Shown: positions 34,557-44,000 of the stretch, in pieces
Numbering within the stretch: the first letter of the stretch is position 1
How the letters are laid out: the number at the start of each line of letters is the position of its first letter
NCBI RefSeq assembly: GCF_039710355.1
Contig: NZ_JBDKWZ010000001.1
Span: 881,999-945,998, forward strand
Direction of reading: 5' to 3'
Length of the DNA: 64,000 bases
DNA from: Rapidithrix thailandica
Lineage (GTDB): Bacteria > Bacteroidota > Bacteroidia > Cytophagales > Flammeovirgaceae
The notes under the pieces: model-generated
The model's database searches: none
Told to the model about the DNA's origin: nothing
What the model saw: only the letters and a program-made list of their open reading frames with translations
Program-made: the position numbers and the translations under genes

Positions 34557-34589
34557 TTTGAGGCTTTCATCTATGTCTTTTTACCTTTG
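34557..34589 (+). promoter_or_regulatory. Distal promoter, possibly of the TonB receptor operon or a small RNA
   Basis: TTTG (34557-34560), 21 bp, TACCTTTG (34582-34589) fits the consensus. The -7 region lies in an inverted repeat, TTTTTACCTT-TGGC-AAGGTGAAAAA. The predicted transcript start is about 500 bp before the TonB receptor ATG. TCTTTTTACCTTTGGC is repeated exactly in front of rsgA. Confidence 0.5.
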
Positions 34590-34597
34590 GCAAGGTG

Positions 34598-35101
34598 AAA
34601 AAGTACAGGAAACATTTTGAGTATACTTTCATTGTCAGAAAATTTCAACAATGTAAAAATGCTCTGAATAGTACAATGAAAATAAGTTGTGTCGGTCTGA
34701 AAAAAGAATTGTCTGAAGGCGCTTATGAAGTGTCATTTGATCACAAACCTTTGCCCATTCGTACCAATTATGCATTCTATGTTTTTTTTTGACAAAAGTC
34801 CGTGTTGCTTTGCATTCTCTTGGAAAAGGACAATTTGGTATTTCTGTAAAGAAATACATTTACCCCCGAACGGGGGGTGAAATTTCCTTTGCTATGGCGA
34901 ATGGTCAACACTTGAAATATACGTTGATATTTGGAGCGTAAAACGTTTATCCGCTTCAACTGCCACTAAAATACTTTAATGTTGAATTCATCAAATTCTT
35001 TAAACAAGGAGTTATCCATACGCGTAATAACCGTAGGTTTAACCACATACACATTCACACATCAATCAGCTTTTTTAAATTTTTTTAATTTTTAACCATT
35101 C
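34598..35101 (+). other. Long leader upstream of the TonB receptor
   Basis: About 500 bp with no convincing gene; a 65-codon frame from a GTG at 34595 starts at the predicted transcription start and has no family resemblance. An imperfect palindrome lies at 34858-34883 (ATTTACCCCCG-AA-CGGGGGGTGAAAT). I found no cobalamin or TPP riboswitch consensus, although such leaders often precede TonB receptors. Confidence 0.45.
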
Positions 35102-37483
35102 ATGATACCCAGTATTCGAGTTATTACAAGTCTGTTAATCTTAGGACTGTTTATTCAAATCCCTGTGCATGCCCAGGAAAAAGTTACTCTCAGCGGTTAC
35201 GTTCGCGATAAAGATACCGGAGAAGAATTGATAGGGGCCAGTGTGCTTATCAAGGAACTTTCCACCGGTAACATCACCAATGTATATGGCTTTTATTCGG
35301 TTTCCATTCCCGCCGGTTCCTATACCGTACAGTACAGTTATGTAGGCTATTTGCCAGTTGTTCAAAATATGGATCTAACCACTGACAAACAGTTGAATAT
35401 CGAGTTGGCTGCGGTACAAGAAGAACTGGAAGAAGTGGTGGTAATGGGCGAAAAAGAAGACGCTAATATCAGTAGTGTGGAGATGAGCGCCAACAAACTG
35501 GAAATGAAAACGATCCAGAAAATGCCGCCTTTGTTGGGAGAAGTAGATTTGATCAGAAGTATTCAATTATTACCAGGAGTCACTACCGTAGGTGAAGGAG
35601 CCAGTGGCTTTAATGTACGAGGCGGTGGTGTAGGCGAAAACCTGGTATTGCTGGACGAAGCTCCGGTATATAATTCCTCACATATGTTTGGCTTCTTTTC
35701 CGTGTTTAACCCGGATGCTGTCAAAGATATGAAATTATTAAAAGGAGGTATTCCTGCTCAATTTGGCGGTAGAACCTCATCTATCCTGGATGTGCGCATG
35801 AAGGAAGGTAACAGTAAGCAATTTACCGGTTCCGGAGGAGTGGGTTTGATTTTCAGTCGCTTGACCTTGGAAGCGCCTATCGTTAAAGACAAAGGGTCCT
35901 TTATCATTTCCGGAAGAAGGTCTTATGCCGATATTTTAGCCAAGCCTTTTTTGAACGAGGACTTGGAAAATAGTATCTTTTATTTCTATGACCTTACGGT
36001 AAAAGCCAATTACCGTTTTGGTCAGAAAGACCGTTTGTTCCTTTCAGGGTACTTTGGCAAAGACAAGTTTGATGCGGACGATATCTTTAAGTCCAACTGG
36101 GGGAACAAAACGGGTACCTTACGTTGGAACCACCTGTTTAACGATCAACTCTTTTTTAACCTCTCTTTGTTTTATAGCGACTACGATTACAACTTGAATT
36201 TTGGAAAGCAAGAAGATTCCTTTGAATGGGCGTCACGAATTGTGAACTATAATGTCAAACCGGAATTTATCTTTTATCCTAACACCAAAAATGAAATTAC
36301 TTTTGGTGGCCAGTTGACATTTTATGACTTCAAACCGGGAGAGGCCACGGGAACCAGTGCCGGAGATGAGATAGATATCAGTCTGGATAATAAATATGCC
36401 ATGGAAGGGGCCGTTTATGCCGGTAATGAGCAAACCTTGAGTGACCGGTTGACTTTGCAATATGGACTCCGCTATTCTTTCTTTAATTACCTGGGGAAAG
36501 GAACCTCCTATGAGTACGATCAGAATGGAGAAAAAGGAGAACAAAAAGAAGTGATTGGCTCCAAAGAATGGGGCAAAGGGGAAGTAATCGAAACCTATCA
36601 TAACCTGGAACCCCGTTTGGCGTTGAAATATGAGCTGAATCCATCCAGTTCTTTAAAAGCCAGCTACAACCGCATGGTACAATACATCCATTTGGTATCC
36701 AATACCACGGCTTCTACTCCATTGGATGTGTGGACCCCGAGTACGAATAACATCAAACCGATGAAGGTAGACCAAGTGGCTTTGGGGTATTTCAAAAACT
36801 TCAAAGATAATGTGTATGAAACCTCGGTAGAAGTGTATTACAAAGACTTTCACGATGTGGTGGAATACATTGACGGGGCCGACCTATTGTTAAATGAATA
36901 CCTGGAAGGAGAACTGTTAGCCGGAGTTGGCCGGGCTTACGGAGTGGAATTATACGCCAAAAAGAATAAGGGCAAACTGAACGGTTGGGTGAGTTATACC
37001 CTTTCCAGAAGTGAACGAAAAGTGGAAGGAGTCAATAAGGATAAGTGGTTTCCGAACCGCTTTGATCAAACCCACAATTTGAGTGTAGTGGCTTTTTACG
37101 AATTGAATAAACGCTGGAGCGTTTCCGGAAATTTTAGCATGATTTCAGGAACGCCAACTACTTTCCCGACGAATCGTTTGGAGTACCAGGGGTACATCAT
37201 CCCTCATAACTACAACGATACCCGCAATAATTACCGGATTCCCTTGTATCACCGTCTGGATTTATCGGCAACTTTACACGGGAAGAAAAAAGAAGGACGT
37301 AAATGGGAAAGCTTCTGGGTATTTTCCTTGTACAATGTTTATAACCAGAAAAATCCGTTTTCTATCGCCTTCCGTCAACAAACTGACCGGATAGCTGCCG
37401 GTAATAATATTCCAACCGAGGCGGTGAAGTTGTCGGTATTCGGAAGTATCATTCCTTCGGTTTCATACAATTTTAAATTCTAA
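35102..37483 (+). CDS. TonB-dependent outer membrane receptor
   Basis: A 793-residue outer membrane transporter. The signal peptide spans 1-24 (cleavage after VHA-QE), and a carboxypeptidase-regulatory-like beta-sandwich lies at about 28-115. The plug domain near 125-240 has FNVRGGGVGENLVLLDEAPVY and GGIPAQFGGRTSSILDVRM. A 22-strand barrel ends in a C-terminal SVSYNFKF-type aromatic terminus for BAM recognition. It is not a SusC (no SusC-type extended length and no SusD partner). The following DUF4249 lipoprotein is its usual companion in Bacteroidota. The substrate is not evident. Confidence 0.92.
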   Translation: MIPSIRVITSLLILGLFIQIPVHAQEKVTLSGYVRDKDTGEELIGASVLIKELSTGNITNVYGFYSVSIPAGSYTVQYSYVGYLPVVQNMDLTTDKQLNIELAAVQEELEEVVVMGEKEDANISSVEMSANKLEMKTIQKMPPLLGEVDLIRSIQLLPGVTTVGEGASGFNVRGGGVGENLVLLDEAPVYNSSHMFGFFSVFNPDAVKDMKLLKGGIPAQFGGRTSSILDVRMKEGNSKQFTGSGGVGLIFSRLTLEAPIVKDKGSFIISGRRSYADILAKPFLNEDLENSIFYFYDLTVKANYRFGQKDRLFLSGYFGKDKFDADDIFKSNWGNKTGTLRWNHLFNDQLFFNLSLFYSDYDYNLNFGKQEDSFEWASRIVNYNVKPEFIFYPNTKNEITFGGQLTFYDFKPGEATGTSAGDEIDISLDNKYAMEGAVYAGNEQTLSDRLTLQYGLRYSFFNYLGKGTSYEYDQNGEKGEQKEVIGSKEWGKGEVIETYHNLEPRLALKYELNPSSSLKASYNRMVQYIHLVSNTTASTPLDVWTPSTNNIKPMKVDQVALGYFKNFKDNVYETSVEVYYKDFHDVVEYIDGADLLLNEYLEGELLAGVGRAYGVELYAKKNKGKLNGWVSYTLSRSERKVEGVNKDKWFPNRFDQTHNLSVVAFYELNKRWSVSGNFSMISGTPTTFPTNRLEYQGYIIPHNYNDTRNNYRIPLYHRLDLSATLHGKKKEGRKWESFWVFSLYNVYNQKNPFSIAFRQQTDRIAAGNNIPTEAVKLSVFGSIIPSVSYNFKF

Positions 37484-37556
37484 ATCATCCCTGATACAGA
37501 GAATTAATAGCGTGAAGTATTTATCAATTCACTTAAAAGCATTAATCGGAATAAAA

Positions 37557-38477
37557 ATGAAACATATCAATCCTATCTATAAAGTTCTTTGTTTGCTGTG
37601 GGCCGTTGTCGGGCTGACAGCTTGTGAAGATGTCATTGATGTCGATTTGGATAAAGGAGAACCTCAACTAGTGGTCGATGCCTGGGTGACCAACCAACCG
37701 GGTGCGCAAACCATCAGGCTGACCTGGAGCGCTCCTTATTTTGACAGTGCCCCGGCCAAAGGCGTTGAGGATGCGGAAGTAAGTATCAAAGATAGTGAGG
37801 GCAATGTGTATACGTTTGAAAACCAAAACAACGGGGATTACACTTGGGCACCGGCAAACCCTGATGAACCTTTAGGAAAAATTGGCAATAAGTATACCCT
37901 GACAATCCGGCAAGGAGGCGAAACCTTTCAAGCGACTTCAAGCCTCAATGATGTTCCGGCCATCGACTCGATCGCGATTGAGTACAAAGAAAAATCATTG
38001 GAAGGGCCGGAAGGGCATTATGCACAGTTTTATGCCCGCGACTTGGAAGGCCTGGGCGATTGCTATTGGATCAAAGCCTACAAAAACGGAGTGTTTTTAA
38101 ACAAACCTTCCGAAATTAATTTGGCTTACGATGCCGGTTTTAATAAAGGAAGCAAAGTAGATAACCTGGTGTTTTTAGAACCTATCCGGGAAGGGATTAA
38201 TCCGTTTCCGGATGAACAAGAAGAAGACGATGAAGTGCCGCCTTATGCGATAGGGGATTCTATTTATGTGGAAATTTTTTCTTTAACGGAAGAAACCTTT
38301 GATTTTATGGTTTTTATCAGAGAGCAAATGCAGAACGGGGGCTTTTTTGCCACACCTCCTGCCAACTCTCCTACCAATATTGTTAACTTGGATGATAAAT
38401 CCACCGTACAGGCCCTTGGTTTTTTCAATACCAGTGCGGTGTCAAGTTTAGGTACCAAAGTGACAGATAAGGAGTAA
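37557..38477 (+). CDS. DUF4249 lipoprotein, partner of the TonB receptor
   Basis: A 306-residue surface or periplasmic lipoprotein with lipobox VVGLTAC followed by EDVIDVDLD. The DUF4249 pattern includes LVVDAWVTNQPGAQTIRLTWS, the YF block, VEDAEVSIKDSEGNVY and a C-terminal PPANSPTNI. A longer reading from GTG 37512 adds 15 residues ahead of the signal peptide and is less likely. It is in one operon with the receptor, 73 bp after its stop. The family probably acts as a ligand-capturing or lid protein like SusD, although this is inferred from gene pairing only. Confidence 0.85.
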   Translation: MKHINPIYKVLCLLWAVVGLTACEDVIDVDLDKGEPQLVVDAWVTNQPGAQTIRLTWSAPYFDSAPAKGVEDAEVSIKDSEGNVYTFENQNNGDYTWAPANPDEPLGKIGNKYTLTIRQGGETFQATSSLNDVPAIDSIAIEYKEKSLEGPEGHYAQFYARDLEGLGDCYWIKAYKNGVFLNKPSEINLAYDAGFNKGSKVDNLVFLEPIREGINPFPDEQEEDDEVPPYAIGDSIYVEIFSLTEETFDFMVFIREQMQNGGFFATPPANSPTNIVNLDDKSTVQALGFFNTSAVSSLGTKVTDKE

Positions 38478-38502
38478 TACCCTGGGGGTAATAATCCGAA
38501 GT

Positions 38503-38547
38503 GTAAAAAGAGGGAACGTATCTCCATGGATACGTTCCCTCTTTTAC
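38503..38547 (+). terminator. Terminator of the TonB-DUF4249 operon
   Basis: A long stem pairs GTAAAA-GAGGGAACGTATC with GATACGTTCCCTCTTTTAC around TCCATG. The end is A/T-rich on both sides. Confidence 0.85.
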
Positions 38548-38622
38548 GATGAACGGTCCTCAAGGAGAGCTCAAAGGCCCTTGAGCCTTTAAGGCGTGTG
38601 TACAACTTTCAACAATTCTTTT

Positions 38623-38630
38623 TACCTTTG
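38623..38630 (+). promoter_or_regulatory. -7 element of rsgA
   Basis: TACCTTTG matches TAnnTTTG and sits in TCTTTTTACCTTTGGC, identical to the distal promoter at 34575-34590. The leader before rsgA would be about 165 nt. Confidence 0.5.
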
Positions 38631-38802
38631 GCTTAGAAAATTTTTCCTCAAATGTATTTTATGTCTGAGATTGTGTAAAGCCCCTTTCGGAAAGAAAGGG
38701 TGGTATCAAGTCCTCAACCACTGAGGCAATGTTTTACTTTCCTGCAAAGGTCAAAGCACCTGAAGGGGAGAGGTATATCTTATTTACTAATCAGACATAA
38801 CA

Positions 38803-39891
38803 ATGCCCATTTATCAATTAAAAGATTTAGGCTGGAATACCTTTTTTGAATCATATTTCGAACATTTTTCTCAACGAGGATTTCAAGCCGGAAGAATAGC
38901 CGTAGAGCATAAAAATCAATATTTGTTATTTTCGGAACAGGGAGAATTAAAAGGAGAAGTGGCCGGTAAGTTGCTTTATACTGCCAATGCCGAGGATTTG
39001 CCTAAGGTAGGTGATTGGGTGGTGCTTACTGTATTTGAAGAGGAGCAAAAAGCTATTATCCACGAAGTACTGCCACGACAAACCAAAATCTCCCGGAAGG
39101 TAGCCGGTGAAAAGACCCGTGAACAGGTGATTGCATCCAATATCGACCGGGTGTTTATCGTGCAAAGCCTGGATCAAAATTTTAACTTGAATCGCTTGGA
39201 GCGCTATCTGGTGATGGTCTATGAAAGCGGAGCCCAACCTGTTATCATTTTAAACAAAGCCGACTTATGTAATGACCTGGCCGGGAAAGAGGCTGAAGTG
39301 GCGCAAGTAGCCATAGAAGTGCCTATTTTAATAATCAGTGTAACGGGTAACCGAGGGTTGGATCAAATCCGGAAGTTCCTCTCTCCGGGAGAGACCATTG
39401 CAGTCGTAGGTTCTTCGGGGGTAGGGAAATCCAGCTTGATCAACGCTCTTTTAAGTGAGGAGAAACAGGAGGTAAAGTCAATCAGTACGGCCAACACCAA
39501 AGGCAGGCATACCACCGTTCACCGAGAATTAATATTCTTGAAAGAAGGAGGAGTATTGGTAGACACTCCGGGTATGCGTGAGCTGCAACTTTGGGAGTCG
39601 GAAGCAGGAAGTCAAGAGATGTTTTCCGGGATCGAAGCCTTGGCCGGAAATTGTCATTATTCCAACTGCTCGCACACACAAGAACCGGGCTGTGCAGTAC
39701 TGGAAGCATTACAGCAAGGAAAGATCAGTTCCCAGCACTACCGGAACTATTTGAAATTGGAAAAGGAACAGGCATATCTGAAAAGCAGGGAAGGAGAGCA
39801 GCACAAATACCAATACCGGAATAAAGAGAAAAAGCTCCATCAAGAGTACCAACGCATCCAAAAGTACAACCGGAGATTGAAAGACAAATAG
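38803..39891 (+). CDS. rsgA: Small ribosomal subunit biogenesis GTPase RsgA
   Basis: A 362-residue circularly permuted GTPase that checks maturation of the 30S subunit. An OB-fold (about 40-105) is followed by the G4 motif LNKAD, the P-loop VGSSGVGKSSL and the G3 motif DTPGMREL. The zinc knuckle is CHYSNCSHTQEPGC. Order G4-G1-G3 is the family hallmark. Length is close to the usual 300-360 residues, and the long Lys/Glu-rich C-terminal helix binds rRNA in homologues. It is a single gene with its own promoter and terminator. Confidence 0.96.
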   Translation: MPIYQLKDLGWNTFFESYFEHFSQRGFQAGRIAVEHKNQYLLFSEQGELKGEVAGKLLYTANAEDLPKVGDWVVLTVFEEEQKAIIHEVLPRQTKISRKVAGEKTREQVIASNIDRVFIVQSLDQNFNLNRLERYLVMVYESGAQPVIILNKADLCNDLAGKEAEVAQVAIEVPILIISVTGNRGLDQIRKFLSPGETIAVVGSSGVGKSSLINALLSEEKQEVKSISTANTKGRHTTVHRELIFLKEGGVLVDTPGMRELQLWESEAGSQEMFSGIEALAGNCHYSNCSHTQEPGCAVLEALQQGKISSQHYRNYLKLEKEQAYLKSREGEQHKYQYRNKEKKLHQEYQRIQKYNRRLKDK

Positions 39892-39918
39892 GGAAGTTTA
39901 CGTGATGTGTGCTTCCTA

Positions 39919-39950
39919 CAAAGCCTGGGCAATATTGCCCAGGCTTTGTT
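39919..39950 (+). terminator. Terminator of rsgA
   Basis: AAAGCCTGGGCAAT and ATTGCCCAGGCTTT form a perfect stem with almost no loop, followed by GTTAATT. The T-run is weak. Confidence 0.7.
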
Positions 39951-40130
39951 AATTGTAGAAAAGTTTATAAATTCTAAGTTTAAAAGTAAAATTCATACAT
40001 CCTTAATACTTCTTAGTTTTTTATCCATGGTGCTTTGGCTAATTTTCCACTTCATTAACAATTCGTGGATTTCGATAGATTTCGGATGTATTACCCCCGT
40101 AAGGGTTTGATTAAAGAATGAATACGTTTT

Positions 40131-40685
40131 ATGCTTACAACTGAACAAGAAATTCAATTAGCCAACGACTTGAAAAAAGGGAATCAGGAAGCTTTGGGAT
40201 GCCTGTTTGAGTTATTGCATAAAGAGGTGTTCACCTTTGTATTACCCTATACCCGTAACGCTACGGTGGCTGAAGAAATCGTACAGGAGGTGTTTATCAA
40301 ACTGTGGGACAAACGCCATCAACTGAAACCGGAGCATTCCCTGAAAAACTTCCTGTTTAAAATGGCCCGTAACCACACGCTGGATCATTTGCGGAAAACG
40401 AAATTCGAAGTGGAATATAAAAATGAATTGAAACACACCAAAGCCACTGCTCACTCCCAAACGGAAAACGAATTAATTTATAGAGACCTTCAGGCTTTTG
40501 CCGAAAAAGCCATTAGCCAACTTCCTCCCAAACGCAAGCAAATTTTTGAACTCAGCAGGAAACAACATATGTCCTATACGGAGATTTCGGAATACTTAGG
40601 CATCTCCAAAAATGTAGTGGAAAATCAAATGGTCAAAGCCTTGAAAACACTCCGAGAATCATTGGGAAAATCGTTCTCCGTTTAA
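40131..40685 (+). CDS. ECF sigma factor (RpoE-like, Bacteroidota type)
   Basis: A 184-residue extracytoplasmic-function sigma factor. Region 2 has VAEEIVQEVFIKLWDKR and FLFKMARNHTLDHLRK. A short linker precedes region 4, a helix-turn-helix with QLPPKRKQIFELSRKQHMSYTEISEYLGISK. It belongs to the Bacteroidota group that is paired with FecR anti-sigma factors and STN-bearing SusC receptors. Here the FecR gene lies 5.2 kb downstream, separated by one large surface-protein gene, instead of adjacent. It probably drives the SusCD unit and possibly the surface protein. Confidence 0.9.
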   Translation: MLTTEQEIQLANDLKKGNQEALGCLFELLHKEVFTFVLPYTRNATVAEEIVQEVFIKLWDKRHQLKPEHSLKNFLFKMARNHTLDHLRKTKFEVEYKNELKHTKATAHSQTENELIYRDLQAFAEKAISQLPPKRKQIFELSRKQHMSYTEISEYLGISKNVVENQMVKALKTLRESLGKSFSV

Positions 40686-41084
40686 ACATGCTCTTACCGG
40701 ATATTTGTGATCCAAGCTTCTGGATGAATACGGTCAAGGGCAGAAGTGATAACTGTTAAATAGAGTTATTTGCCGCATTATAACGGGATGGCTGTCGAAC
40801 CGTATTCGCCAATATATTAAACACTGACTTTGTTCTCAAGTTGACCGTATTGGGCATTCCACTGCTCCGGTTATCAAAATGTCCGGTGGTACGGTCTTTT
40901 GTCCAACTCAATCCTATGTTTTTTTATAGATACTTGAACAATTGCTTTGCTAAAAAAAGGTGAGTATCTACCGGTTTCCGGCTTATTCCTTCCAAACATC
41001 TAAAACCTCCTTCAAACCCCTGTTCTCTCCTTTATTATTACGGCAGAAGTTAACCCAATTCTTTGAATCGATAACTATTTTGCC
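40686..41084. other. Gene-free spacer after the sigma gene
   Basis: A stretch of 399 bp with no gene. AATACGGTCAA at 40727-40737 and its complement TTGACCGTATT at 40841-40851 could close a 125-nt loop. ATAACT/AGTTAT gives a small hairpin within it. TTTAAACATGCTCTTA overlaps the sigma stop codon and matches the right end of the repeat at 2107-2122 except for one base. A clear -7 element is not present before the surface-protein ATG. Confidence 0.4.
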
Positions 41085-44000
41085 ATGTATACCTTTCATT
41101 ACACTTCCCCGGATAAAAGAAGAGAAACAAGCCACAGAGCTTTGAAACTTCTCATAGGTTTGTTGTTGAGTTTTTTTTCTTACTTTTCCGTGGTTGCTCA
41201 ATCCACTATTTGGGTAGAAGACTTTTCCGGACTTGCGGATGGGACAACACAGGACAATGGTGCTACCGCATGGTCATCCTTGAACTTAAATGCTTCCAGT
41301 AGTAAATATTGGGAAGTACGTAATAACCGCTTTGAAGGAGTCGATTTAGATATTGAAGCTAGCTGGAGCTCTGAACTTGTAGATATTTCTAATTATCAGG
41401 ACGTATCGTTTTCAATTGACTTATCAGAAAATGGAAGTTTGGAAAGTTCGGATTATATCCGTGTAGCCTACAAGTTAGATGGAGGATCAGAGGTACAAGT
41501 TGCCGAATATACGAATGATTTTGGAAGTGCCACGGTAAACGCTACAGGGTTAAATGGTAATACCCTACAAATAATTATCCGGGCCAAGTGTAGTTCCAGT
41601 AGTGAAAAATACCGTTTTGACAATGTGTTGTTGGAAGGTACTTTGAATGTAGATATGAGTTATGTGTCAAGCACCGCTACCCAAAATACCAATCAGATAC
41701 TGCCGGGAAGTACAGAGGAGCATATCATCGGCATACAGGTGGAGACCAACGGCACGAATAATCCTCTTGCAGTGACTTCTTTTTCCCTCAGTACCGATGG
41801 TAGTACAAATCCCGCTTCAGATATTAATAAGGCAACGCTATATTATACCAGTACCAATAGTTCGTATGCCACCGGTAGCCAGTTTGGAAGTACGGTGGAT
41901 ACACCCAATGGCACTTTCACCTTTAACGGAAGTCAAACACTGGCTCAAGGAATCAATTATTTTTGGTTGGCCTATGATATTGCTGGCGGAGCCAACTTGA
42001 ACAATGTGGTGGATGCAATCCTCAACAATATGACCATAGATGGAATGGTATATGTCCCATCCGATACTAATCCGACAGGCAACCGGAAAATCAGTAATAT
42101 TGATTGTGGGGCATATCCTGTAGTAAGTGAATATCCTTATACCGAAAGTTTTGAGAGCGGTTTGGGGAGCTGGACACAAGGAACAGGGGATGATTTCGAT
42201 TGGACTCACAAATCCGGCAGTACGTCTACGGACAATACAGGGCCTTCTTCAGCTGCCAATGAGAGCTATTACCTGTATACGGAAGCCAGTAATCCCAATA
42301 ACCCGTCTAAGACGGCGAATTTAGTAAGCCCTTGTTTTAACCTTACAGGTATGCATGATCCCAAATTGTATTTTAGCTATCATCTTTACGGTTCGGAAAT
42401 GGGAACCTTGTACATTGAGGTGCAAGACAAGCCCGGAGTAGGCAGTTGGGTGGCCTTGGATTCTATTTCGGGCAACCAAGGCAACCAATGGGACTATTAT
42501 ACAGTGGACCTTGCTGCCTATATTGACCAAACGGTAAAAGTCCGCTTCCGGGGACTTACCGGGAATGGTACTCGGAGTGATATGGCCATTGACGAAGTCG
42601 TTTTGGCAGATAAACTGCTGACTATTACACAAGGTGTTACAGAAGCCGAATTTACCCAAAGCATTACCGGAACGGGAGTCTCGATCCAAAACCTGACCTT
42701 TTCCTCTGCCCATGTCAATTCTTATGGTTTATTTGATTTAAAAGAAGGAACCCAAATCGGAGAAGCCCAAGGGATTGTAATGTCTACGGGAGATATCAGG
42801 GATATTGATCAACCTAACCGCAGTAATAAATTGACTACGGAGTTCGGTACTTCCGGCAATAGCGACCTGAATGCGGTCTCCGGTAAAACCACCTACGATG
42901 CCAGTTTTATTGAGTTTGATGTGGTCCCCTCCGGAGATACCCTGAGTTTCAATTATACTTTTCTTTCCGAAGAATACACCGAGTATGAAAACTCCAATTA
43001 TAATGATGCCTTTGCCTTTTTGATCAGTGGGCCGGGTATCAGTGGAGAACAAAATATTGCCTTGATTCCGGGCACGAGTACACCTGTATCCATCAATACG
43101 GTAAATTCCTCAAGTAATTTGGAGTACTTTGTAAACAATGATATTCACAATGATAATAGTATGGAAGATGTGGCAGGGTTTTATTCCATAGAATTTGACG
43201 GATATACGGTGAATTTGGTGGCAAAAGTTGCCGTGCAAAGTTGTGAAACTTATCATATCAAATGGATTATCGGAGACGGAACGGACCGCAAATGGGATTC
43301 CGGAGTATTTGTGGAAGGACTGTCCAGCAACGATATCGGAGGTACTGCATCCGTTACGGAGGTCTATAGCGAATGCGTGGAGGACCCGGTGACAGTCACC
43401 TTTGAAAGGACCGGAAATTCATCCAAAATGTTAACACTGAATGTGAATTACGGTGGTTCGATGATCAAAAATATAGACTACGTGACAGACAACCTTCTGA
43501 ACCAAGTGACCTTCCTGCCTGGAGAAACGACAAAAACGATTACCTTAACCCCAACAGTGACTTATGAAATTCCCAATCAGACAGATAGTGTCACTGTAAG
43601 TTTGTCCTCTTGTTCGGGAAGTGAATTTGCCAACGTAGTGGTGTACTATAAACCAAAACCGGATGTAAGCGAATATGACATCGTTGAAATTTGTCAGGAT
43701 GGGCAAGCGCTTGTTGACGGAGGAACCTACTTGAGTTACCAATGGAAAAATAACCTGGGACAGGTAGTTTCTACCGAACAGGTTTTAGAAACCAGTATGG
43801 CAGGCAATTATACCCTGACAGTGACCAACGAAGCTGGTTGCTCGGCAACTTCTGATACAATTACCATTGTCAAACTGGCGGCTTTGGAAGTGTTTGCCTC
43901 AGCGGATTGCCAACCGGTAAGTACTAACCAGACACAAGTGTACTTGAATGCCAGTGGTGGTGGCGGAGAGTATCAGTATAAGTTGAGCAGCGAAGGAGAG

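Noticed and set aside
34595..34792. 65-codon frame from GTG as a small gene
   Set aside because: It starts at the predicted transcription start, has no ribosome-binding sequence and no recognisable features.
34398..35101. Cobalamin riboswitch in the TonB receptor leader
   Set aside because: No B12-box consensus or matching helices were found by eye.
35102..38477. A second SusCD system
   Set aside because: The receptor lacks SusC length and STN, and the partner is DUF4249, not SusD.
40727..40851. 11-bp inverted repeat as a terminator of the sigma gene
   Set aside because: The arms are 103 bp apart and no T-run follows, so it is not a terminator; kept only as a note in the spacer.
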